A DNA stretch of 64,000 nt from Paenibacillus sp. R14(2021) (lineage in GTDB: Bacteria; Bacillota; Bacilli; Paenibacillales; Paenibacillaceae), in NCBI RefSeq assembly GCF_019431355.1, contig NZ_CP080269.1, positions 248,001 through 312,000 on the forward strand. Reading direction: 5' to 3'. Below the pieces are notes generated by a model, which searched no databases, was not told where the DNA came from, and worked only from the letters and a program-made list of their open reading frames with translations. Positions 35,155 to 42,498 of this stretch are shown here, piece by piece (within the stretch, counting starts at the first letter, position 1; each line of letters starts with the position of its first letter). A program made the position numbers and the translations under genes.

Positions 35155-36246
35155 ATGACAAAAATTGCGATATTCGGCGTCGGCTTAATCGGCGGCTCGC
35201 TCGCGCTTTGTTTCAAAGGCAAGCCCGGGATCACGGTCGTTGGTCATTCCGTACGTGAATCATCCGCAGCCAAATACGTAGAGAGAGGCGTCGTCGATTA
35301 CGCGACGACGTCTCTTCGCGAGGCGGCCGAAGGCGCGGATTTTATTTTCCTTTGCGTACCCGTCGGGTCGCTTGAGCAATACGTTAATGATTTGAGCCAG
35401 TTGGACTTGAAGCCGGGCTGTATCATTACGGATGTAGGCAGCACCAAAGCATCTGTAGCGGCTTCCGCGCGGCAAGCGAGACTGGGGGAAGCCGTGTTCA
35501 TCGGCGGTCATCCCATGGCGGGTTCGGAGCGATCCGGCGTCGAAGCCGCTTCGCTGTATTTATTCGAGAATGCCTTCTATGTCTTGACGCCCGAAGCAGG
35601 AACGCCGCAATCTTATATCGACAAGCTGACGGATCTGCTTGCATACACCAAGGCGCACATCGTGCATGTACGGCCTGACGAGCATGATGAAATCGTTGGC
35701 GCAATCAGCCATTTGCCTCATATTATTGCCGTTGCGCTCGTCAATCTTGTTCGCGGCTACAGCGAAAACAATTCTCTGTACGCAGTTCTTGCGGCAGGGG
35801 GATTCCGAGACATTACGCGCATTGCGTCAAGCGAGCCGGTCGTGTGGCGGGATATACTTGTGAACAATCGGACCGTACTGCTGCAGCTGCTCTCGGAATG
35901 GCAGGCCGGCACGAGCGCATTTATCGATATGCTCCAGAACGAGAACGGAGACGCAATTGAGCAAGCATTCAAGGAATCCGGTCAATTCCGCAGCCAGCTG
36001 CCGGAACGCCGCAAAGGCATGATTCATTCCGTTTACGAATGCTACATCGATGTGCCCGACCATCCCGGCATCATTGGCCATGTGGCAACAGAGCTCGGGA
36101 ACGATACGATCAATTTAAGCAATATCCAAATCATCGAAAGCCGGGAGGACGTTCCGGGCGTGCTGAGGCTCAGCTTCAGAACCCAGGAGGATTTGGATCG
36201 CGCCGTTAGAAAATTAGGGGAAATTGGATATTCTGTTCATTTTTAG
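35155..36246 (+). CDS. tyrA: Prephenate dehydrogenase with C-terminal ACT domain
   Basis: Oxidative decarboxylation of prephenate to 4-hydroxyphenylpyruvate. The 363-residue product has the Rossmann motif FGVGLIGGSLA (7-17), the FIGGHPMAGSERSG active-site segment and a C-terminal ACT domain (about 295-363, YIDVPDHPGIIGHVA), the expected site of tyrosine feedback. B. subtilis has aroE (EPSP synthase) next; here a small RNA candidate and a sigma-factor operon follow. Confidence 0.96.
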   Translation: MTKIAIFGVGLIGGSLALCFKGKPGITVVGHSVRESSAAKYVERGVVDYATTSLREAAEGADFIFLCVPVGSLEQYVNDLSQLDLKPGCIITDVGSTKASVAASARQARLGEAVFIGGHPMAGSERSGVEAASLYLFENAFYVLTPEAGTPQSYIDKLTDLLAYTKAHIVHVRPDEHDEIVGAISHLPHIIAVALVNLVRGYSENNSLYAVLAAGGFRDITRIASSEPVVWRDILVNNRTVLLQLLSEWQAGTSAFIDMLQNENGDAIEQAFKESGQFRSQLPERRKGMIHSVYECYIDVPDHPGIIGHVATELGNDTINLSNIQIIESREDVPGVLRLSFRTQEDLDRAVRKLGEIGYSVHF

Positions 36247-36262
36247 AAAGCAGCAGCCATTT

Positions 36263-36303
36263 TGAAAACGCTTATTGACAAAATGAAAACGTATACATAT
36301 AAT
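36263..36303 (+). promoter_or_regulatory. Consensus promoter with two CcpA (cre)-like sites
   Basis: TTGACA (36275-36280), 17-nt spacer, TATAAT (36298-36303): perfect in both boxes. TGAAAACGTATACA (36284-36297) fills the spacer and fits the cre consensus TGWAARCGYTWNCW at 13 of 14 positions. A second, weaker copy TGAAAACGCTTATT (36263-36276) starts exactly 21 bp upstream and overlaps the -35. Confidence 0.75.
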
Positions 36304-36309
36304 AAAAGT

Positions 36310-36387
36310 ACAGTATGGTTTCTCTCCACTCCTATCCAAATCCATCGCAAATTTTTGCGGGGCCGCCTTTATAGGCGGTCTTTTTTT
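36310..36387 (+). ncRNA. Candidate small RNA of about 78 nt
   Basis: The interval lies between a perfect sigma-A promoter and a perfect terminator, with no SD-preceded ORF. It contains a C-rich single-stranded stretch (CTCTCCACTCCTATCC, 36323-36338) that is complementary to SD-type sequences, a small CGCAAA/TTTGCG hairpin (36346-36359) and the terminator hairpin. This is the usual layout of a base-pairing small RNA. Start is inferred 7 nt after the -10. Not a family that I recognise. Confidence 0.6.
36361..36387 (+). terminator. Terminator of the small RNA candidate
   Basis: GGCCGCCT (36361-36368) and AGGCGGTC (36373-36380) pair with a 4-nt loop and are followed by seven T's. Confidence 0.88.
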
Positions 36388-36491
36388 GTTCATTTATGAA
36401 ACTTTTCATTCCGTAATTTCGTCTACGAAAGTGGCCGCGCCGCATGTCCTGTTTTCTTTGTAAAACTTTTACCCAAATCAGATTTGCGTCA

Positions 36492-36648
36492 TGCTATAAT
36501 TGCTGTAGTTTTTGTAAAAAAGTGGGATAGACAAAACATGTCGAAAGAAGCAGGAATTTGGTCACATCTCACGAATTATATGATTACCCACAATATGACC
36601 ATTTTTTTATTATACCCGCGCAACTTTTTCCTCTTGGTTCGGTACAAT
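36492..36648 (+). promoter_or_regulatory. Three candidate promoters upstream of the ECF sigma gene
   Basis: TGCTATAAT (36492-36500) is an extended -10. GCAGGAATT (36550-36558) with CACGAATTA (36570-36578), 11 nt apart, resembles a sigma-H promoter. GCAAC (36620-36624), 16 nt, GGTA (36641-36644) resembles an ECF promoter of the TGAAAC-N16-CGTA type and could be autoregulatory. Only the first is a strong match. Confidence 0.45.
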
Positions 36649-36696
36649 AAATAACCGATCCGGGAGCACTCCTAAGGCCAAGGAGGGTCGCCCGCG

Positions 36697-37293
36697 ATGA
36701 CGGATTCCCAGCTTATCCGCGAAATAAAAGATGGCAATATACAGCTGTATTCGGAATTAATGCGGCGCTACCAACGTAAAATCCTAGCCTTTATCTACCA
36801 CATGTTAAAGAGCGCCAAGCTTGAGCTGCTGGCAGAGGATTTATGCTCGGAAACCTTTTACAAAGCGTACCGCAGCCTGCATTCATTCCGGGAAGTAGAT
36901 GCTTCCTTCTCAACATGGCTGTACACCATAGCAAGAAATACGGTACTCAGCGAGCTGCGCAAGCAGAAAGCAGGCAATGTATCCTTCGACGAGGTCGGCT
37001 TCACACCGATTGCACCGCCGGAAGCTGTTCCAGAACAGCGTCTTCTGCAAAGCGAGCGGATGTCGATGGTTCGCGAAGCGATCAATAGCCTGCCGGAGAA
37101 ACAGCGTTCCGCACTAATTTTACGCGAATATGACCAGTTGGATTATCAGGAAATTGCTAATATTCTCGGTCAAACCGTAAGCTCAGTGAAGTCGCTCCTT
37201 TTCCGGGCCCGCAGCAGCGTGAAAGTGCAGCTAGAACCGTATTTTGGCGAATCGCCCATGCTGGAGGAGTACGAGGGGATGAAGATACGATGA
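36697..37293 (+). CDS. ECF-type RNA polymerase sigma factor
   Basis: Alternative sigma factor of 198 residues. Region 2 is visible in ELMRRYQRKILAFIYHML through FSTWLYTIARN (about 18-86) and region 4 in LPEKQRSALILREYDQLDYQEIA...SVKSLLFRARS (about 133-172). AAGGAGGG at 36679-36686 is 11 nt from ATG 36697. It overlaps its anti-sigma gene by 4 nt. The subgroup and inducing signal cannot be told from sequence alone; similarity to SigW/SigX-type factors is general. Confidence 0.92.
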   Translation: MTDSQLIREIKDGNIQLYSELMRRYQRKILAFIYHMLKSAKLELLAEDLCSETFYKAYRSLHSFREVDASFSTWLYTIARNTVLSELRKQKAGNVSFDEVGFTPIAPPEAVPEQRLLQSERMSMVREAINSLPEKQRSALILREYDQLDYQEIANILGQTVSSVKSLLFRARSSVKVQLEPYFGESPMLEEYEGMKIR

Positions 37294-37892
37294 ATTGCCA
37301 GAATGTGCAGCAAACGTTCGGAGCGTATTGGGATTTAGCAGAGGATGACAGCGAACGTCAAGCCGTTGATGAGCATCTTCAAACCTGTGAGCGATGCAGG
37401 GAGGAGTTTCAGATATGGGAAGAAAGCGAGCAGTTGATTCGTTTCTTCTCCGAAGATTCCGTCGAGCTTGGACCGGTTGATCATGTGAATCATGGAGTCA
37501 TGGACCGCATATACTCGGAACAGTCCTGGTTTATGCCAATCGCCAGCCGAAGATATCACTTCACGAAGTCCTTCCGTCGTAACGTTACGATAATAATGGC
37601 ATTTTGTCTGGCGATGTTTGTCGTCGGCTTGTTTTATTTACTGACCTCTACGAACGATTCTTCTTCCGTAGAAGTCGCCAAGCTGACAGGACTTATTGAA
37701 ACAGCCAATGCGGCTAGCGATAATTCCGTCATAAGCGCCGATTTCTATGCCGACGTGCCGGTTGCGAGCATTAGCGATCCTATTGTGCTGAATATTGTGC
37801 CTGCCGTTCCACAATACTATGTGGCATTATCTGTACTTGGCATTATTATGACGCTGCTCATCTTGAATTGGTTCTCAAGAACACGCAATTGA
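37290..37892 (+). CDS. Zinc-finger anti-sigma factor, membrane-bound
   Basis: Cognate inhibitor of the preceding sigma factor. The N-terminus has the ZAS motif H29-x3-C33-x2-C36 (EHLQTCERC) with an extra C3. Two hydrophobic segments follow, about 93-113 and 174-194, so the roughly 60-residue middle part lies outside and the C-terminus returns to the cytoplasm. That differs from the single-span topology of RsiW. ATGA overlap ensures coupled synthesis. Release probably needs regulated proteolysis; PrsW at 288 is one candidate (inference). Confidence 0.87.
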   Translation: MNCQNVQQTFGAYWDLAEDDSERQAVDEHLQTCERCREEFQIWEESEQLIRFFSEDSVELGPVDHVNHGVMDRIYSEQSWFMPIASRRYHFTKSFRRNVTIIMAFCLAMFVVGLFYLLTSTNDSSSVEVAKLTGLIETANAASDNSVISADFYADVPVASISDPIVLNIVPAVPQYYVALSVLGIIMTLLILNWFSRTRN

Positions 37893-37918
37893 CGAAGCAG
37901 GATACATATCGTAGAGAG

Positions 37919-37945
37919 ACTCCAGTACTTCGCTGGAGATTTTTC
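37919..37945 (+). terminator. Terminator after the anti-sigma gene
   Basis: CTCCAG (37920-37925) and CTGGAG (37933-37938) with a 7-nt loop, followed by ATTTTTC. Confidence 0.75.
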
Positions 37946-37966
37946 GTTGGAAGAGGGTCGTGAGGC

Positions 37967-38554
37967 GTGCGGATCGGACTTATTCGCCATGGCAAAACAG
38001 ATTGGAATGCACTAGGCAAAATCCAAGGACAAACGGATATTCCTCTTAATACTGAAGGCATTCGGCAAGCCCAAGCGCTTGCCCGCCGTCTCGTGCATGA
38101 GCCGATGAAGTGGGATGCCGTCATCTCCAGTGATTTGAAGCGGGCCCTTCAAACGGCGGAGATTCTCGCCGGGGCACTTGGTATTCCGCTTCTAGCACCT
38201 GATGAGCGGCTCCGGGAACGCTTCTATGGTAAAGTCGAAGGTACAACGGAACAAGAGCGGCTGCAGCGCTGGGGCACCGAATGGAAGCAGCAAGCGCTCG
38301 ATCAGGAAACCGATGATGCGCTTCGTTCTCGAGCGTTATCGTTTGTCGAGGAAGCCGCCGCCGCAGTCCCGGCGAAGCAGTTGTTAGTGGTCACCCATGG
38401 CAGCTTGCTGGCGCAGCTGCTGCAGGCCATGTGCAGTGAATTAACAGATAAGCCGATTCACAATCTGTCCTTCTCGATTATGGAACGCGAAGCCTCGGGA
38501 TGGACGCCGCTGCTTCACAATTGCACGCTTCATCTGGAGCGTGTGCAGCATTAA
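37967..38554 (+). CDS. Histidine phosphatase family protein
   Basis: Phosphoglycerate-mutase-like phosphatase of 195 residues. The catalytic motif LIRHGKTDWN has the nucleophile H8; the second histidine is in VVTHGSLL (about 142-149), and SSDLKRALQTAEIL and ERLRERFYGKVEG complete the family pattern. Start GTG 37967 follows AAGAGGG. Substrate is unknown: family members act on phosphoglycerate, alpha-ribazole phosphate and others. It lies alone between two terminators. Confidence 0.88.
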   Translation: MRIGLIRHGKTDWNALGKIQGQTDIPLNTEGIRQAQALARRLVHEPMKWDAVISSDLKRALQTAEILAGALGIPLLAPDERLRERFYGKVEGTTEQERLQRWGTEWKQQALDQETDDALRSRALSFVEEAAAAVPAKQLLVVTHGSLLAQLLQAMCSELTDKPIHNLSFSIMEREASGWTPLLHNCTLHLERVQH

Positions 38555-38573
38555 CAATCCAAGGACTAATTGA

Positions 38574-38614
38574 AGTCGTTTACTCGCGTATATGCGGGTA
38601 ATCGGCTTTTTTTG
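38574..38614 (+). terminator. Terminator after the histidine phosphatase
   Basis: TTTACTCGC (38579-38587) pairs with GCGGGTAA (38594-38601) and flanking bases extend the stem; seven T's follow. Confidence 0.8.
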
Positions 38615-38695
38615 TGTATCCAGGTTATAAAATCCGTCAATGTTCCCATAATGGTAGTAAACCTGCAAGAGGGACCGGGGAACGGAGGGCGGCAT

Positions 38696-39943
38696 ATGAA
38701 ATTAGCGGACATGCTCAGCTATGCAGATATCGGTCAACTGAGCCGTATTGCTTCAACCTATCAATGCGAATGCAATGGAAATTCGAAGAATGATTTGATT
38801 CAGTCGATATTAACAACGGTTAATCGCAGGGACGTGTTCGAAGCGCAAATCGGCGCTATGAAGTTGGAGGATTTGAGATTTATCAATTCCCTCTTATTTG
38901 ATGCAAGAGACGCCTTCAGCTTGGAGGAATTAATTGCCCGCGTGCAGCAAAGCAAGTTCGGTGAGTCGCCGGATGAGTCGCAAGTAGTACTGGGTTCCGT
39001 TCAAACAACAGCCGAGGAGCCTGGAACAGCCAAGAAAAGCCGTGCAGCTAAGAAAACGACGACCAAGACAGCTGCCAAACCAAAAGCGTCTAAGGAAAAG
39101 CCGGCACCTGTCTATGGACCACGCGACACGATATCACGTTTTAAGCAGTATGGTTGGCTGTTTAATGGTTATGCTGGTCCCGAACGGTACCTGTTCCAAG
39201 TACCGAGCGATCTGAAGGAACGTTTCAAGGAATCGATGGAGCGCCGGCTGGCATCGGAAGTGATTTATTCGAGAGACGAGCCTCATGCTTACCGCGACGA
39301 ACAGATGCTTATCGGGGAAGATGTTTCGCAGCTGCTTACCTATATTAATCAGAATGTGGTCGCGCTCACGACCGATGGTACGATGTATAAACGGACGCTG
39401 CTGCAGCTGCTCGAGCTATTCGGTGTGAAAGAGCCGCTTCCAGGCAAAGGTGAATGGCGGTTCGGCTATGGACGCAAGATCAAAGATTATCCAAGCAGGC
39501 TGTCGCTTATCTATGACTATTGCTATTACAAGGGCTGGATCGCAGAGCACAACGAGATTTTGGAGCTGACGCCTGCAGGCAAGGAGCGACAAGCCCAGCA
39601 GAGGCCGGAACCGCCGGATAAGCTGTACCAATTCTGGCTGCGCCTCTATAAAGGGCCGATTCCCAACATACGCGCACTGGTGCACTGGATCGACAAGCTT
39701 GGCAGCAAATGGGTGCAGGCCGATACGATTTTGCACACATTAACACCTTACGTCAAACCTTTCTATTATGATCAGGCGGAAACGATTTTGGAGCAGCGGT
39801 TGATTGGCATGATGCTGCATCTAGGATTGCTTCGCATAGGCGAGCATGCAGAGCATGGACAAGTCATTCGAATGACGCCGCTCGGACGAACGATTGTCTC
39901 GGGATTAAGCTTGGATGACGAGGCGATTGTATTGAACAGTTAA
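38696..39943 (+). CDS. SAP/winged-helix-like protein of unknown function
   Basis: A 415-residue protein in three parts. Residues 1-50 (MLSYADIGQLSRIASTY...KNDLIQSIL) resemble a SAP or Rho-N helix-extension-helix. Residues about 113-140 are a Lys/Ala/Thr-rich linker (AKKTTTKTAAKPKASKEKP) likely to be disordered and nucleic-acid binding. The rest, about 145-415, looks like tandem winged helices with ELTPAGKER and RMTPLGRTIVSG. The pattern recalls N-terminal domains of XPB-type helicase proteins, without a helicase. ATG 38696 follows ACGGAGGGCGG. I cannot name it. Confidence 0.7.
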   Translation: MKLADMLSYADIGQLSRIASTYQCECNGNSKNDLIQSILTTVNRRDVFEAQIGAMKLEDLRFINSLLFDARDAFSLEELIARVQQSKFGESPDESQVVLGSVQTTAEEPGTAKKSRAAKKTTTKTAAKPKASKEKPAPVYGPRDTISRFKQYGWLFNGYAGPERYLFQVPSDLKERFKESMERRLASEVIYSRDEPHAYRDEQMLIGEDVSQLLTYINQNVVALTTDGTMYKRTLLQLLELFGVKEPLPGKGEWRFGYGRKIKDYPSRLSLIYDYCYYKGWIAEHNEILELTPAGKERQAQQRPEPPDKLYQFWLRLYKGPIPNIRALVHWIDKLGSKWVQADTILHTLTPYVKPFYYDQAETILEQRLIGMMLHLGLLRIGEHAEHGQVIRMTPLGRTIVSGLSLDDEAIVLNS

Positions 39944-40240
39944 TCCTTAGGCAACGGCACACTGCAAACGATGGGTATAAGCACATTCAATGACCCAGCA
40001 GGGCCAACGTCCTTCGCTTCGTTGATTGCGATGAATATAATTTAGTAGAGCCGGTTCGCTCACAATGGGGTTTATACACAGATGAAACCCACCTATATGC
40101 TTTCACTTATTCGCCTGCGGGAGTCGTCAGAGGCTGACGGATTGGACGATTGGCACGGAGAAAACGAAGACGATTAGGAAGCGATTGGCGTAAGGAAAGG
40201 AATATAGGATCTCTTAAACGCTGTGTTGGAGGTGTATCCT
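39944..40240 (+). other. Intergenic stretch with possible gene remnant
   Basis: No complete gene is seen. One frame is open for 47 codons from 39994 to 40134 without a start codon, with plausible protein-like content (FVDCDEYNLVEPVRSQWG), then stops at 40135; another frame continues with acidic residues to about 40178. This may be a decayed small gene or chance. No clear promoter or terminator was found. Confidence 0.3.
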
Positions 40241-40423
40241 ATGGATAAGATGAAAGTATCATACGAAGTGATGCTCGGACTTGCCGCAGAGATGATGCTG
40301 GATGAGGCTGTACTTAAATTCCGAACGGATAAATTGTACAAAGCCATCGATTTGGCGCTTGCCTCCGGAGACAAGGATACATTCCGCCGATTGACGGACG
40401 AGTTGAAATCACTGCATGCTTAG
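40241..40423 (+). CDS. IDEAL-domain protein
   Basis: A 60-residue protein consisting almost only of an IDEAL domain: the second half, LYKAIDLALASGDKDTFRRLTDELKSL (in two runs of about 14 residues), matches the pattern at the C-terminus of B. subtilis YpiB, ComK-related regulators and similar proteins. YpiB carries it at the end of a larger protein and lies at the same chromosomal place, before ypiF, so this may be a reduced YpiB. TTGGAGGTG at 40227-40235 sets ATG 40241. Confidence 0.8.
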   Translation: MDKMKVSYEVMLGLAAEMMLDEAVLKFRTDKLYKAIDLALASGDKDTFRRLTDELKSLHA

Positions 40424-40448
40424 TAAGCGGCTAGATCCGCATGAATAA

Positions 40449-40499
40449 AGTCTGCTGGCACCCGGACGAGAGTCCGGCGAATGCTGCAGGCTTTTTTTT
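40449..40499 (+). terminator. Terminator after the IDEAL gene
   Basis: CCGGAC GAGA GTCCGG core hairpin, with outer AGTCTGC/GCAGGCT pairing, followed by eight T's. Confidence 0.88.
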
Positions 40500-40520
40500 G
40501 ATTTAAGTATAGGCAATCTA

Positions 40521-40529
40521 TGGTATATT
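40521..40529 (+). promoter_or_regulatory. Extended -10 promoter for ypiF
   Basis: TGGTATATT at 40521-40529; the base run at the -35 position (ATTTAA) is poor. Confidence 0.5.
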
Positions 40530-40586
40530 AATAGAATGGAAATTTTAAGTTAAGTACATGCTATCGATGGAGGAAAGGTGACAAGA

Positions 40587-41006
40587 ATGAAGTTCAGTGA
40601 ATTAAGCGCGCAGCAGTGGGCTGAACTCCAGCCTTATCTGGATACGGCAGTGCTCCCTGTAACCGGATTGACGGGCATGGAAATGCCGTACGAAGTAACC
40701 GAGCAGCTCGAACGACTTCGCGATGTGCTGGACATGATTGAACAGCCCTTTAAGGGAAGAATTGTTACCTATCCGGCAGTGCAGTATGGGCCATGGACAT
40801 ATGAAATCGCAGCTCATGTGAGCCAGGTTTGTAACAATCTCCGAACAATCGGCTTCAAATATGTCATACTTGCCGCGGCTGTTCCGGTTTTATCTGAGGC
40901 GAAACCGAACGCCGACTTGATGATTGGCCCAGCGGACGACGGCAGTCTGCCTGAAGCTGCAGCAGTTAGTGAATCCGTTCGCAAGCTATGGCTCGGACGC
41001 CCTTAG
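40587..41006 (+). CDS. ypiF: YpiF-like protein (DUF2487)
   Basis: A 139-residue soluble protein of unknown function. The segments MEMPYEVTEQLERLRDVLDMIEQP and VTYPAVQYGPWT are what I associate with DUF2487, and the position just before qcrA matches ypiF of B. subtilis. ATG 40587 lies 9 nt after AAAGG; GTG 40578 is the other candidate. A link with the cytochrome complex is only suggested by context. Confidence 0.78.
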   Translation: MKFSELSAQQWAELQPYLDTAVLPVTGLTGMEMPYEVTEQLERLRDVLDMIEQPFKGRIVTYPAVQYGPWTYEIAAHVSQVCNNLRTIGFKYVILAAAVPVLSEAKPNADLMIGPADDGSLPEAAAVSESVRKLWLGRP

Positions 41007-41080
41007 ATTCAGATGAAATGCGGACAGCCTCTGCATAAGGTGACATCATAATGGGAAAAACATATGCCAGAGAAGGTCAA

Positions 41081-41100
41081 TTGTGACAAAATGATAACAA
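41081..41100 (+). promoter_or_regulatory. Imperfect inverted repeat upstream of the qcr promoter
   Basis: TTGTGACAAAATGATAACAA has TTGT/ACAA ends and a TTGTGA half-site like those of Rex or ResD, 48 nt upstream of the -35. Spacing is two bases longer than a standard Rex site, so identity is uncertain. Confidence 0.35.
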
Positions 41101-41147
41101 ATGCTAAATCCCATTTTGAACTGTCCAGCAAATTGTTTGCCATATTC

Positions 41148-41176
41148 TTGACGCTCCAAATCACCTAGGCTATTAT
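41148..41176 (+). promoter_or_regulatory. Promoter of qcrABC
   Basis: TTGACG (41148-41153), 17-nt spacer, TATTAT (41171-41176). Confidence 0.75.
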
Positions 41177-41257
41177 AGGAAATGTCCAAGTTCATCGTTT
41201 GTTTTGCCTCTGCGGCAGAACACAAGATATGGCTCAGCAAAGGGGGTAGAACAGAAG

Positions 41258-41788
41258 ATGAGTAACCATGAACAACACGAAAACACGCACGGTCCGGTTA
41301 AACAGAGCGGAATGTCCCGGCGTCAATTTTTGTCGTACACGCTCGGAGGCGCTGGCGCTTTCATGGCAGCGGGCATGTCTCTCCCGATGATCCGGTTTGC
41401 GGTCGACCCGATTTTGACGAAAAAAGCAAAAGGTACATGGATTAAGGTCGTCGAAGAAACCAAACTGACTGGTGACCCTCAGGAATTTAAATTCAAAATT
41501 CACCAGGTTGACGGCTGGTACGTAAGCGATCCCGAACTGACGGCATGGATCTCCAAGGATCAGTCGGGCAAAGCCTTCGCTCTTTCCCCGGTATGCAAGC
41601 ATTTGGGGTGCACGATCGGCTGGAACACGGAGAAAAACAATGAATATGTTTGTCCTTGTCACGGTGCCCACTACACCAAGGATGGTAAAAACCTGGTTGT
41701 TGCACCAAAACCGCTCGATGAATACGATCTGAAGATTGAAAAAGGTTGGGTTTATCTTGGTCCAATCAAAGCAAATACACGGGTATAA
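41258..41788 (+). CDS. qcrA: Menaquinol:cytochrome c reductase Rieske subunit
   Basis: Iron-sulfur subunit of the b6f-like complex that passes electrons from menaquinol to cytochrome c. The 176-residue product has a twin-Arg type start (SRRQFLSYTLGG, about 19-30) with a membrane helix, then the Rieske ligands in CKHLGCTIGW and CPCHGAHY. AAAGGGGGT at 41239-41247 gives ATG 41258. It is first of three genes with short gaps (16 and 22 nt). Confidence 0.96.
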   Translation: MSNHEQHENTHGPVKQSGMSRRQFLSYTLGGAGAFMAAGMSLPMIRFAVDPILTKKAKGTWIKVVEETKLTGDPQEFKFKIHQVDGWYVSDPELTAWISKDQSGKAFALSPVCKHLGCTIGWNTEKNNEYVCPCHGAHYTKDGKNLVVAPKPLDEYDLKIEKGWVYLGPIKANTRV

Positions 41789-41804
41789 GGAGGCGTAAAA
41801 TCAG

Positions 41805-42476
41805 ATGATGAAAGGTATTTACAACTGGATTGATGAACGTCTTGATATTACGCCGATGTGGAGGGACGTTGCGGATCACGAAGTACCGGAACACGTTAAC
41901 CCTGCGCATCACTTCTCCGCTTTTGTGTATTGCTTTGGCGGACTGACGTTTTTCATCACGGTCATTCAAATTTTGTCGGGGATGTTCCTGACGATGTACT
42001 TTGTGCCAGATATCATCAATGCCTACAAGAGCGTTGACTTCCTGCAGCATAAAGTTGCATTCGGCGGTATCGTCCGTGGTATGCACCACTGGGGCGCGAG
42101 TCTCGTTATCGTTATGATGTTCCTTCATACCCTGCGCGTTTTCTTCACGGGCTCCTATAAGGCACCGCGGGAAATGAACTGGGTTGTCGGCATGTTGATT
42201 TTCTTCATTATGCTGGGTCTTGGTTTCACGGGTTATCTGCTTCCTTGGGATAACAAAGCCTACTTTGCCACGAAGGTTGGTATTCAAATCGCTGAATCCG
42301 TGCCGTGGATCGGTACATATATCAAAGAATTGATGCAAGGCGGAGAGATCGTAGGCGCCGAAACATTGACCCGTTTCTTCGCAATCCACGTCTTCTTCTT
42401 GCCGGGCGCGCTTCTGGCGCTTCTTGCGGCACACTTCTTTATGATCCGGAAGCAAGGTATTTCGGGCCCACTATAA
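41805..42476 (+). CDS. qcrB: Menaquinol:cytochrome c reductase cytochrome b subunit
   Basis: Membrane cytochrome b6-type subunit of 223 residues with four hydrophobic helices. Heme histidines are visible in GMHHWGASLV and TLRVFF-preceding FLHT, and again in FAIHVFFLPG and AAHFFM. The helix-c/d segment GFTGYLLPWDNKAY is typical. Paired ATG codons at 41805 and 41808 both fit AAGGAGGCG. The split into b6 plus subunit IV parts is usual in Firmicutes. Confidence 0.96.
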   Translation: MMKGIYNWIDERLDITPMWRDVADHEVPEHVNPAHHFSAFVYCFGGLTFFITVIQILSGMFLTMYFVPDIINAYKSVDFLQHKVAFGGIVRGMHHWGASLVIVMMFLHTLRVFFTGSYKAPREMNWVVGMLIFFIMLGLGFTGYLLPWDNKAYFATKVGIQIAESVPWIGTYIKELMQGGEIVGAETLTRFFAIHVFFLPGALLALLAAHFFMIRKQGISGPL

Positions 42477-42498
42477 GCCGAAAGGAGGCATTTTGCGA

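Noticed and set aside
36315-36374. 19-codon reading frame inside the small RNA candidate
   Set aside because: No SD, and it runs into the terminator stem; no run of Trp, His or other codons that would suggest a leader peptide.
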